41,126 nt of DNA. Origin: a virus. The stretch covers positions 1 to 41,126 of IMG/VR virus record IMGVR_UViG_3300011440_000017; one strand, 5' to 3'. Shown here one piece after another: positions 12,734 to 20,402 of this stretch. The notes below the pieces were generated by a model. The model saw only the letters and a list, made by a program, of their open reading frames with translations. It was not told where the DNA came from and ran no database searches. The first letter of the stretch is position 1; every line of letters starts with the position of its first letter. The position numbers were made by a program, and so were the translations under genes.

Positions 12734-15026
12734 CCTAGGCTTTTTTAAGAGCCTAGAACAAGCCGACCAAGACCGCGCTATTTATGAGGCAGCGCTTAAC
12801 TACATTAAGCTAGGTTTCAAGGTACTTCCGCAGAAGCCCGACACTAAGGGATTCATACGAAACCTGAGCATTGAACATGCGACCAGCATGCCGGAGATTG
12901 TCAAGCATTGGTTTGGCCCCGGTGGCCCGTACGAAGGCTATAACATTCTAGGCATCAACCCCAGCGGGATTGTAGCCCTAGATTTTGATAAACATGGGAA
13001 GGCTGACGGATTCGCTAATTCCGGCCTAGACCTGCATGACCTTACCGGCCTACGGGTAATCACACCCGGGGGCGGTTGTCACTTCTACACAAGTGACAAG
13101 GTTTCGTTTATCAAAAAGATACCGGGCATTGACAAGAAAACGGCATGCCTGCTGCCCCCGTCTACCGTGAATGGCGTCCGCTACTACTGGGATACCGGAG
13201 GGGAACCGGGCTCAATTCCTGAGAAAATGCTAGAGGCTCTAGGGGGCAAGGTTCCCAAGAAAAAAGAGGTAGAGGAATTTGCGGTAGTAGCCCCTGACGA
13301 CTATATCAAGGAACTGCTAACCTATTTTGACCCCGGATGTGACTATGACGAATGGCGTAATGTGGGCATGGCGTTGCATGACAACGACCCGGGCCGCAGT
13401 CGCCTAGACCTTTGGATAGAGTGGAGCCAAGGAAGCGATAAATTCCAGCCGGGAGAATGCGAGAAGCGATGGGACACGTTTAGCACTGAGCGATCCCGCA
13501 AAGTAACCCTAGCGTGGATGATAGCAACGGCTCGCCAAAGGGGGAGAGCCCCGACCGCTGCTGATATCAAGTATTCCGGCATCAATATAGACGCCTATGA
13601 AGCGGTCCTAAAGATGAACGAACGCTTCATGTGTACTACGCAAGGCGGCAATAGCATTATCTGCATCAGCAAAGATGCGGATGGGAACGAACGTCATACG
13701 CGTACAACGCCCGGTGATTTCAAGGGCCTTGTTGCAGCGAATCTCCCGCCCATTATGGTAGGGGAGAAGTACGTTCCAGCGGCGGAGTATTGGCTGAAAA
13801 GTAAGTACCGGCGCGAGGGTGATATTGTGATGGAATACCCGGGCACGGAAAGAGAGGGGGACCTCAACCAATATCAAGGCTTTGCGATAAAGCCTGTAGA
13901 GTGCCAGCCGGAGGACGTGCAATTCTTCCTAGATCATGTGAAGTATGTCATATGTGACGGGAACGAAAAGCATGCAGAGTTTTTGCTAGATATGCTGGCT
14001 GCTAAAATGCAGAAGCCTCTAGACCTGTTGGGCATAGCTCTTGTGCTAGCGGGTAGAGAGGGTACCGGCAAATCCGCTTTTGGTGAGATATTCCGACTTA
14101 TAATTGGCCCCACGCATGCTACCAAAGTGTCTACGCGCGACGCGCTGCTAGGTGCCTATTCTGGCGGTATGTCTAGCATGATATTTGTATCAGGCGAGGA
14201 AGCCGTATTCTCTGCCCACAAGGGCGAAGCGGAAAGGCTAAAGGCTCTGATAACGGAATCCCCGCTTGACTGGAATAACAAATTCATTAAGCCATGGAGC
14301 CAACGTAACTGCCTTTTCCTCATGTTCACGGCTAATGAGAACTGGGTCATTCCGGCGGGGTTCGATAGCCGCCGCTTCCTAGTGCTGAAAGTCAGTGATA
14401 TACGAATGATGGATACAGACTACTGGCAGAACAAGTATATGCCCCTGCTGTATAAGGATCATCGTAACCAGCCCAACAATCCGGAGTATCTGGGCAAGGT
14501 ACTATACTATCTGCTAACCCGCACAATTACGCATGACCTGTCTCGTGCAATGGTGACTGAGGAACTGATAGAACAGCGCAAGCTAACCAATGCAGAATCC
14601 ATGGAAGCGGCATTCTGTGAATGGACCCGGCAAACATTCATTGAATCGAAGGGTGATGAGGCCATGCTAGAGGGAGCCGGGAAAGAGTTTTCGTTCCCTG
14701 TGGTGACCTTTAAGCAAGAACAATGGGTGGAGGTCAATAATATGTATTATGATTTCCGCTCTTTCTACACACGGCGCTACTCCAAAGGTAGGGGATGCGG
14801 AACGGAGAAAGATTTCAAGGAAAGGCTATCCGCGCTTGGCATCACTATCATACGTGTAAAAAAGAACCAGCTTAAAGTGGGGGCAGGTAAGTACCCCGGA
14901 GAGCCGGATTCAAAGATACGAATAGGCCGCAGAGTTAGCCCAGATGCAATAGAAAACAGACTAGCCGAACAATATCCACTATTCATGGACCTTTCAGATG
15001 AAGAAGCCCCGGACGATTCAGAATGA
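12717..15026 (+). CDS. Prim-pol / D5-type primase-helicase
   Basis: At 769 residues this is a fused initiation enzyme. The N-terminal archaeo-eukaryotic primase domain shows D89-x-D91 (ALDFDKHG) and H122 in TPGGGCHFY. A PriCT-type linker domain follows (YDEWRNVGMALHDND, W-x-x-W-S-x-G at about 233-241). The C-terminal superfamily 3 helicase has Walker A GREGTGKS (446-453), an acidic Walker B (FVSGEEAV), sensor N540 in FTANENW and paired arginines at 552-553. It would make primers and unwind the fork for the adjacent polymerase. It overlaps both neighbours, so the trio is co-translated. Confidence 0.93.
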   Translation: MELNIDLGFFKSLEQADQDRAIYEAALNYIKLGFKVLPQKPDTKGFIRNLSIEHATSMPEIVKHWFGPGGPYEGYNILGINPSGIVALDFDKHGKADGFANSGLDLHDLTGLRVITPGGGCHFYTSDKVSFIKKIPGIDKKTACLLPPSTVNGVRYYWDTGGEPGSIPEKMLEALGGKVPKKKEVEEFAVVAPDDYIKELLTYFDPGCDYDEWRNVGMALHDNDPGRSRLDLWIEWSQGSDKFQPGECEKRWDTFSTERSRKVTLAWMIATARQRGRAPTAADIKYSGINIDAYEAVLKMNERFMCTTQGGNSIICISKDADGNERHTRTTPGDFKGLVAANLPPIMVGEKYVPAAEYWLKSKYRREGDIVMEYPGTEREGDLNQYQGFAIKPVECQPEDVQFFLDHVKYVICDGNEKHAEFLLDMLAAKMQKPLDLLGIALVLAGREGTGKSAFGEIFRLIIGPTHATKVSTRDALLGAYSGGMSSMIFVSGEEAVFSAHKGEAERLKALITESPLDWNNKFIKPWSQRNCLFLMFTANENWVIPAGFDSRRFLVLKVSDIRMMDTDYWQNKYMPLLYKDHRNQPNNPEYLGKVLYYLLTRTITHDLSRAMVTEELIEQRKLTNAESMEAAFCEWTRQTFIESKGDEAMLEGAGKEFSFPVVTFKQEQWVEVNNMYYDFRSFYTRRYSKGRGCGTEKDFKERLSALGITIIRVKKNQLKVGAGKYPGEPDSKIRIGRRVSPDAIENRLAEQYPLFMDLSDEEAPDDSE

Positions 15027-15399
15027 AAACGACCTTCGTACTTATATCCATATGGAGGCAGAGGAAAGCGGGCATCATGTAAGCCACATAGAGAGCCCCA
15101 TTACCAGCCCCGGCATTCCTGATTTGAACATCAGCCGTGCCGGTCTAGACCTTTGGCTGGAAATCAAGGTGATGAAGCGTGGCGGAATACAGATGCGACC
15201 AGCCCAAAGGAAGTGGCACCGGGAACGGGCCGCCTCTCAGGGATGGTCTTTCGTAGTGTGCTGGATTGACGGCATGATATATGTTCATAACGGCGGCGAT
15301 GCCGCTGGGTGGCTCCCCCGTAGCCTCAAGTGGCGTTCCGGGAAGCCGTACGCCCTAGAAGAGGTCTGTACCATGCTAGCCATGCTGGGGACGCTGTGA
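14998..15399 (+). CDS. VRR-NUC domain nuclease
   Basis: A 133-residue stand-alone nuclease of the PD-(D/E)XK superfamily, VRR-NUC type. Catalytic residues are visible as GIPDLNI, WLEIKVMKRGG and the following Q-x-x-W-H-x-x-x (PAQRKWHRERAASQGWSFVV). Length is usual for phage versions. It starts inside the primase-helicase gene (29-base overlap). With the SNF2 helicase it may resolve branched replication or recombination DNA; this pairing is known from other phages, but the substrate here is inferred. Confidence 0.9.
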   Translation: MKKPRTIQNENDLRTYIHMEAEESGHHVSHIESPITSPGIPDLNISRAGLDLWLEIKVMKRGGIQMRPAQRKWHRERAASQGWSFVVCWIDGMIYVHNGGDAAGWLPRSLKWRSGKPYALEEVCTMLAMLGTL

Positions 15400-15559
15400 C
15401 CGGGCCCGGGGGATCGATCTACAGGGCCGCCAGCTTGAAATCTGGTGTACTGGGGCCTTGCGAGTATCCCAGATTTCACGCAGGAGAGCATTCCGACTGG
15501 CCTTTCTAGGGGGTTCCGCTATGATCGGGGACCTGAACGAAACCTGAACGAGCTTTTTG
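15400..15559. other. Non-coding region with palindromes and a long hairpin
   Basis: No convincing gene lies here. Immediately after the nuclease stop come CCGGGCCCGG (15400-15409, perfect palindrome), GATCGATC (15412-15419) and a hairpin whose arms 15437-15451 and 15463-15477 pair at 14 of 15 positions (one G-U) around an 11-base loop. ACCTGAACGA is then repeated at 15531-15540 and 15542-15551. No T-run follows the hairpin. It could be a structured RNA, an mRNA end or a DNA-level site. The repeat lies just upstream of the promoter element at 15560. Confidence 0.55.
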
Positions 15560-15610
15560 ACTACCGCTCATCGGAAAAAATTTGACACCCCAGAAAGCCT
15601 AGGTTAATAT
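15560..15610 (+). promoter_or_regulatory. Strong element-associated promoter for the exported-protein genes
   Basis: ACTACCGCTCATCGG (15560-15574) precedes seven A/T bases and TTGACA (15582-15587). A 17-base spacer leads to TAATAT (15605-15610), the best promoter by consensus in the window. The upstream element keeps the same seven-base gap as the copies at 2018, 5534 and 40939, but differs at three positions. It would drive the three exported proteins. Confidence 0.8.
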
Positions 15611-15686
15611 TCCTGTCTGTGATCCAGTGGCCTTGGGGGCAACGCCACTGGAACCTGCCCGCCCCCGACCCCTTAGAGGATCAATC

Positions 15687-16466
15687 ATGAATAAGGCCAT
15701 TCTGGCAGCTGCCCTCATGCTGCTTATCGGTACGGCACAAGCCGTCGAAGTTGACAATACTGTCAACACCAATTCAACCTCCGGCGCAATAGCGGAATCG
15801 GAATCGGAATCCCACGCTGGCGCATCTTCCGATAACCTCAACGTTGTGAACCCCAACCAGTCCACTGAACTCTCCGTTGGGGTTGGTCTTTCACAGACGT
15901 TTGAAGCGTCCATAATCCCCCGCACCACCACCCAAAAGGTCAAGACGAATGCAGCCGTCCCGCTGGCTGCTGCTGTTTCATTCTCGTCTGACTACTGCGG
16001 CGGCACCGTTTCAGCGGGTGCATCTGGCTTCGGTCTGAGCATCGGCGGCAGTGGCCCGAAAATGGATGGCAATTGCCAGTCACTCCGCCGCGCTGAAAAG
16101 TTCGGCACCGCTGCTGCCAATGCCTACAATGCTGGGTTGCATGATATGGCAAGCCGCCTGATCGTCATGCAGGTGTGGGAGATTTGCATGGCGGAAACCA
16201 ACGCCAAGCAGGACCACGAACCCCGTACGGAAGGCGCATGCGAGCGGCTTGGTCTGCTCAGCGGCGATATCCCGCAGCCCAGAAGTGAGCCCGCTGAGCC
16301 GTCGCAACAGTCGTACCCGACCCCTCCGCAGGACTACCAGCCGCGTCAGCCCCGTGGTGAAGTGACTGAACCCTCTGACGATAGCCGGAAGCTGGCGGCT
16401 ACTACTATCCGGGGCTCCAACGGCCAGTCTCTTGAACTGGACGAAGAGGGCAAAAAGGTCAAGTAA
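15687..16466 (+). CDS. Exported phage protein with Sec signal peptide, 259 aa
   Basis: The start at 15687 (AGAGGA upstream) gives a textbook signal peptide, MNKAILAAALMLLIGTAQA, cleaved near residue 19; an upstream in-frame extension would bury it. The mature part is Ser/Thr/Asn-rich, then has a CGGTVSAGASGFGLSIGG stretch followed by a second Cys and a helical segment (SLRRAEKFGTAAANAYNAG) with two more Cys. The Pro/Gln-rich tail looks disordered. I recall phage-associated proteins with the same C-G-G-x-x-S-A-G pattern but no established function. Periplasmic or surface location is predicted. Confidence 0.8.
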   Translation: MNKAILAAALMLLIGTAQAVEVDNTVNTNSTSGAIAESESESHAGASSDNLNVVNPNQSTELSVGVGLSQTFEASIIPRTTTQKVKTNAAVPLAAAVSFSSDYCGGTVSAGASGFGLSIGGSGPKMDGNCQSLRRAEKFGTAAANAYNAGLHDMASRLIVMQVWEICMAETNAKQDHEPRTEGACERLGLLSGDIPQPRSEPAEPSQQSYPTPPQDYQPRQPRGEVTEPSDDSRKLAATTIRGSNGQSLELDEEGKKVK

Positions 16467-16493
16467 TCCCTTTGCAAAGCCAATGCGGAAGCC

Positions 16494-16525
16494 GGGGGGC
16501 AGCCGCGTTGGTTCAACCGCCCCCC
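16494..16525 (+). other. Intercistronic hairpin between exported-protein genes
   Basis: GGGGGGC (16494-16500) pairs with GCCCCCC (16519-16525). The loop contains a smaller stem, GTTG/CAAC. No T-run follows, so it may adjust the ratio of the two exported proteins or protect mRNA rather than terminate. Confidence 0.5.
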
Positions 16526-16544
16526 ATTAGATAGGAGTTATACC

Positions 16545-16928
16545 ATGAAGAACATCCTCGTCGCTCTCGCCCTGCTCGCCGTGTCGTTCGGTGCCAATGC
16601 GGTTGATCTGGGCATCGCTGCCGGTACTTTCGAGTCCGGTGCCCAATCGCAGGTCGGTTCGCAGTCGGCGGGTGGCTCGCAGGCCGCCCTGTTCGGAGTG
16701 ACCGGTCAGCAGTCGTCTGCCGTCGCCGGCAATACCGCCTTCGGTGCCACCCAGCTTTCCGGCAACGACAGTGCCGCGCAGTCGGGCTCCATTGGCTTCA
16801 CCCAGCAGCAGGGTTCGGCAGCGGCTCTCGGCCTCGCGGCTTCGGCCAATGCCAACATCGCGGCCCAGACCGGCATCGGCTTCGGCCAGAACCAGATGCA
16901 GACCGTGTACGTCTACATCCAGCCGTGA
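16545..16928 (+). CDS. Exported Gly/Ser/Gln/Ala-rich repetitive protein, 127 aa
   Basis: A clear signal peptide (MKNILVALALLAVSFGANA) with AGGAG ribosome site. The mature ~108 residues are built almost only from Gly, Ala, Ser, Gln, Asn, Thr, Phe and Val, without Cys, Lys or His. Irregular repeats (SQVGSQSAGGSQAALFGVTG, then QQSSAVAGNTAFGATQLSGN) lead to a hydrophobic end, TVYVYIQP. Composition and alternating polar/apolar pattern suggest a beta-solenoid or a fibril-forming protein of the curlin kind; homology to curlin is not claimed. A terminator follows. Confidence 0.75.
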   Translation: MKNILVALALLAVSFGANAVDLGIAAGTFESGAQSQVGSQSAGGSQAALFGVTGQQSSAVAGNTAFGATQLSGNDSAAQSGSIGFTQQQGSAAALGLAASANANIAAQTGIGFGQNQMQTVYVYIQP

Positions 16929-16975
16929 TCGGTAAAAACCTAAGGCCCGGTTACGGCCGGTAACCTATGGTTCAG

Positions 16976-17010
16976 AGGCCGGGAATCCAATCCTTCCCGG
17001 CCTTTGTTTT
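16976..17010 (+). terminator. Rho-independent terminator
   Basis: AGGCCGGGAA (16976-16985) pairs perfectly with TTCCCGGCCT (16994-17003) around an eight-base loop, followed by TTGTTTT. A smaller stem, GGTTAC/GTAACC, lies just upstream. The gene at 17027 therefore depends on read-through or an unseen promoter. Confidence 0.88.
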
Positions 17011-17026
17011 AACCCCGGAGAATCCC

Positions 17027-17293
17027 ATGAGAATCCTGCTACTCGCTTCGTTCATGCTTCTGGCCTGTGCCGATGCGTGGGCTGCTATCGGTTCCGGTAC
17101 CATCCTCCAACCCAGCCCCCAGAATCCGGGCCCCTTCCCACCCCATATGCAGCAGTGGCCCGCCCCTAGTCCTCCCAACTATCCGGTGCCAGTCTACACC
17201 GTCCCCGTTATCACCAGCATTCCCCAGCTTCCGCCTGCTATCGTTCACACTGGCGGGAACCTGCCACCGACACCGTATAACCCTACTCCGTAG
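17027..17293 (+). CDS. Exported proline-rich protein with TGGNLPP motif, 88 aa
   Basis: The start at 17027 (GGAG upstream) yields a hydrophobic signal, MRILLLASFMLLACADAWA. LLAC fits a lipobox imperfectly, so a lipoprotein or a signal peptidase I product (cut after AWA) are both possible. The mature part is very proline-rich (PSPQNPGPFPPHMQQWPAPS) and ends in HTGGNLPPTPYNPTP. The TGGNLPP motif recurs in the two leftward genes at 23989 and 24449, with 17 identical bases around one copy. The protein is probably disordered and acts in the envelope. Confidence 0.7.
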   Translation: MRILLLASFMLLACADAWAAIGSGTILQPSPQNPGPFPPHMQQWPAPSPPNYPVPVYTVPVITSIPQLPPAIVHTGGNLPPTPYNPTP

Positions 17294-17545
17294 GGGCAAG
17301 AATTCCCCGGCACCGCTGGACCTTTTCTCCGAGAGGTCTGCTAGAAGGAATGCAGTACGTGAGCCGTGGACCGGTCGGCTCACACTATATGGTGTTTAAC
17401 GTGTCCCCTTCGGCTACATCCCCGCCCCCCTGTGCGGATGTAGCTAGGGCCTACGGGCCCGGCCGCCGTCGTGAGACTCGCCTGTCAGAAGGGGGCACGC
17501 CAAACACCAGGCATTAAGCGAGGGCCCCCGAAAGGGGGCCTTCTG
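17294..17545. other. Structured non-coding region between convergent genes
   Basis: No gene is supported in these 252 bases. Perfect hairpins are GTGAGCCG/CGGCTCAC (17359-17366 with 17376-17383) and GCTACATCC/GGATGTAGC (17413-17421 with 17436-17444), then the GNRA-loop hairpin at 17523-17540. Three stable stems in a row go beyond what one terminator needs. The region could encode a small RNA or act as a bidirectional transcription block. Confidence 0.6.
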
Positions 17546-17550
17546 CTATT
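17523..17550 (+). terminator. Probable terminator at the convergence point
   Basis: GGCCCCC (17523-17529) pairs with GGGGGCC (17534-17540) around a GAAA tetraloop, followed by TTCTGCTATT. The stem also works from the other strand, where it lies just beyond the last leftward gene. The T-run is poor, so efficiency is uncertain. Confidence 0.55.
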
Positions 17551-17821
17551 TAGCTAGTCCAAAGGTGAGGAACCTTTGGTGCGCCTGTGCTGGCGTCATA
17601 AGGGATGTAGGTACACCATCCCAGCGCCCTGTTTCTACCATCAATTGTGATGTGGCAGCTAGTGCCAAGTCCATGATGAGAGGACCCGGAGCATACTGAC
17701 CACTAGAAATCAGGGCTGCCACCATCTGGCTTAGCGTTACATCAAAATAGGTGGCATTAGTCCATAGGTCCGGGATACCGGCCGTTGGGTATATCACCTT
17801 TGGGGTAGGGACGATAGGCAT
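17546..17821 (-). CDS. Small tail-fibre accessory protein candidate, 91 aa
   Basis: The ATG at 17821 shares a base with the tail-fibre stop codon (TAATG), so it is translated with the fibre gene; the longer open frame upstream is ignored. The sequence opens MPIVPTPKVIYPTAGIPDLW and has a hydrophobic stretch (SQMVAALISS). A small gene directly after a receptor-binding fibre often encodes a fibre assembly chaperone or cap, but no family is recognised and the role is inferred from position only. Confidence 0.6.
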   Translation of the reverse strand: MPIVPTPKVIYPTAGIPDLWTNATYFDVTLSQMVAALISSGQYAPGPLIMDLALAATSQLMVETGRWDGVPTSLMTPAQAHQRFLTFGLAK

Positions 17822-20400
17822 TAGGCCACCAGATAGGTAAAGGTAAACACCATTGCATGCGTAGCTGTAGACAACGAATACCACGTCATATTTACGGCGT
17901 CATTAACCGTATCCGGTGCGATAGCTATAGCCTCGCCGGGAGCCACCGTTCCCATGCCCGATCCGCAAGCTTGCCCGTTGGCCGTAAGGTTAGAGGCAAG
18001 CGGCAACGCTACTCGTATCGTTGTAACAGTATTGGCAGCGAGCGTAGCATCTATATCAATGCGCCCCGACACCGTAACCACATTGCCTACCCGCATCCAT
18101 TGGCATACCGTAGGAACGGCAGTGTCGATATTGGCTACAGGCGTAACGACCGGCGTATAGGTACCAGAGCCTATGTATTGATTCGTAGGACCGGACAGAG
18201 CGTTTGCATTGTTATGCAATACGGTACCATACAAACGGCCATTCGTGATGACCACATCACCCGGGCTAGTAGCGCCTACGTTCAAGTCAATATTACCGCC
18301 GCCTGCGGAATTGAGTTGCGCCCGCCCCGGGGAGCCTGCGGCCTCATTGCCATACAGGAATAGACTGGCACCACGCGAGCCACCGGCAGCGGGAGCCGAT
18401 TGAACGCTGACTACTTGGTTATCCGCACCATCAACGCTAACGCCCTGAATACTGAAAGCGAGACTGGAAAACCTTATAAGTCCGGTAGGACTATTCATTA
18501 GCAAATTGCCAGCCGCAACATTCAAGTTACCGGCTGCAATCGATACATCAGAAGGAGTAGCTACCGGAGTGCCCGGGGTCAGCACAATGCCACCCGGAGT
18601 ACCGGCCGCCTCGTTACCGAATACTGATATGAAACCGCCACGATTGACGGCCGCATCTCCGCCGCCTACAAGCCTCAGAATTTGATTGTCCGTAGCATCG
18701 AAACTAAGTGCACGAATACGGAAGTCCGGATTCCCATACAGAATCTCAGTGGTAGCGGACAGGTTCAGGTTCCCAGACGTGATCGTCTTTGGCCCGGCCA
18801 TCGTAGCGCCCACCGCAACCACTGGCTTGTTTGGGTCGGCAGAGTTTACCGTAATGCCGTCCCCGGCGATCACAGCATCCACCACCTTTACCCATGCGGC
18901 GGAGTTACGGCCGTAGGAGTCGCCATCCAAAGGGGCTTCGCTGATCGACCCGGCCACACCCACGGAATAATTGGTGCCGCCCTGAGGTACTAGACGCGCC
19001 TGCGTGAGATTGCCCAGATTGGTAGCGCCCTTGGTGGCGATAATGAGGGCAAGGACAGTGGCATTGGTAAGCTTCGCCGGGACCTTCAACGTTTGGGTAT
19101 CAATGCCTATGGAAGCAATGGCTTCCTGCAAGGTGGGATACGTGTTTTGTCCGTACTGATAGACCAACGTTCCACCCATGAAATACAGGCGATGAATCGA
19201 TGCCACGCCAGCGCCGCCCGGGATCGGAGTCACCACGCCCAAGCCACCCGGATCGTAGTCGGCAACCGGGACTAGCTGTGTAGCCGCGCCTGTAACAGAG
19301 GTGCCCGTGACTGGATAGAATGTTATGTCTGTCTGGTCAAGGAATGGAACAATGTTGGGACCGTTAACTTGATCCGGCCCGCCGCCAATCTGCCACACGA
19401 TACCGGCATTAAGGTCAAGGTGCAGTGTGTTGCCCAGATTGGCCTGTAGGTTACCGCCCGACAGGAGCATGTTATTGAATATCATACTCAAGTCGAAAGC
19501 GGCATACGTCATATCGCCATAGATGGTAGGCTTTGTGACGATGCTGTTAATGACCCCATTCAAATGGGTTACGGTGCCCAGAATGATATGGGTACGAGCC
19601 GCAGAAGGCAGGGAGTTACCGTCCAATTGTACGACGGTACCCGTAGCATCTACGCCTATGACCGTGAACCACGAAACAGCCATATTTGTAAGCACAAGAT
19701 TCTGTGCGGCCCATGATACCTCTGTAACGGCGGAGATATCCCGCGCGCTGGGCTCGATGATTCTTCCCGTGCCCGCAGGTATGGCTACAGTGGAAGCGTT
19801 CACCTGCGTTATGTCGGGATACGGGCCCGCTGCTGGGCGGTCCCAGCCACTCATCGCAGCCTGTGCAAATGTGGCTGAGTCAGAACCAGTGATTATCTCC
19901 CATGAGGTACCGTTATACATCAACAGGTAAGCCTTGTTGATAATGAGGTCTCCCGCCCCCAGCTGATTACCCACCGCAGAAACCACATCCTTTGGGCCGA
20001 TGCCATTTACATTCAGGGTAACCGGGCCCGTAGTGGTAGCCACTGGCACAAGCTGTACGATCATACCGATAGAGTAGGCAGACAAGCCCCCCGGCAGAGT
20101 GCCAGAAATAGCATTCACACCACCTAGGTTAATCAGCTGATAGTGAGAGCCGTCCTGTACGAAGCCTAGGGTGGCATAATTGTCACGCAATACCGGGTCA
20201 CCTACGCCCGTATGACGGAAGCCGCCCATGGGCAGGTTTGCAGTGGGCAATGTTTGGCCGTCGCGCGCAATGGATTGCGTCAGCGCCAGAGCCACATCGC
20301 TAAGCGTGGTATTGGCCCAGTTAGACGTGATAAGCGTCTGGGTAACTACGGGGTTTATACCACCCGGAAGTGCGTATTGACCTGAGCCATTGCGTGGCAT
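17821..20400 (-). CDS. Tail fibre, receptor-binding, 859 aa
   Basis: The N-terminus has the pattern common in podovirus fibres: MPRNGSGQYALPGGINPVV, then NWANTTLSDVALALTQSIA and GQTLPTANLPMGGFRHTGVG, which attach to the virion. The middle is beta-rich. Two related units of about 87-90 residues occur near residues 570-605 and 657-695, each holding DNQ and GNEAAG[TS]PG. The C-terminal ~150 residues (SGTYTPVVTPVANIDT, VGNVVTVSGRIDIDA) look like the compact receptor-binding tip found at the end of many fibres. It follows the ejection proteins and precedes a small candidate chaperone. Confidence 0.9.
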   Translation of the reverse strand: MPRNGSGQYALPGGINPVVTQTLITSNWANTTLSDVALALTQSIARDGQTLPTANLPMGGFRHTGVGDPVLRDNYATLGFVQDGSHYQLINLGGVNAISGTLPGGLSAYSIGMIVQLVPVATTTGPVTLNVNGIGPKDVVSAVGNQLGAGDLIINKAYLLMYNGTSWEIITGSDSATFAQAAMSGWDRPAAGPYPDITQVNASTVAIPAGTGRIIEPSARDISAVTEVSWAAQNLVLTNMAVSWFTVIGVDATGTVVQLDGNSLPSAARTHIILGTVTHLNGVINSIVTKPTIYGDMTYAAFDLSMIFNNMLLSGGNLQANLGNTLHLDLNAGIVWQIGGGPDQVNGPNIVPFLDQTDITFYPVTGTSVTGAATQLVPVADYDPGGLGVVTPIPGGAGVASIHRLYFMGGTLVYQYGQNTYPTLQEAIASIGIDTQTLKVPAKLTNATVLALIIATKGATNLGNLTQARLVPQGGTNYSVGVAGSISEAPLDGDSYGRNSAAWVKVVDAVIAGDGITVNSADPNKPVVAVGATMAGPKTITSGNLNLSATTEILYGNPDFRIRALSFDATDNQILRLVGGGDAAVNRGGFISVFGNEAAGTPGGIVLTPGTPVATPSDVSIAAGNLNVAAGNLLMNSPTGLIRFSSLAFSIQGVSVDGADNQVVSVQSAPAAGGSRGASLFLYGNEAAGSPGRAQLNSAGGGNIDLNVGATSPGDVVITNGRLYGTVLHNNANALSGPTNQYIGSGTYTPVVTPVANIDTAVPTVCQWMRVGNVVTVSGRIDIDATLAANTVTTIRVALPLASNLTANGQACGSGMGTVAPGEAIAIAPDTVNDAVNMTWYSLSTATHAMVFTFTYLVA

Positions 20401-20402
20401 GA

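Noticed and set aside
17067-17399. 110-codon rightward frame overlapping the 88-residue exported protein
   Set aside because: It runs out of frame through the signal-peptide gene and into the hairpin region; no start signal.
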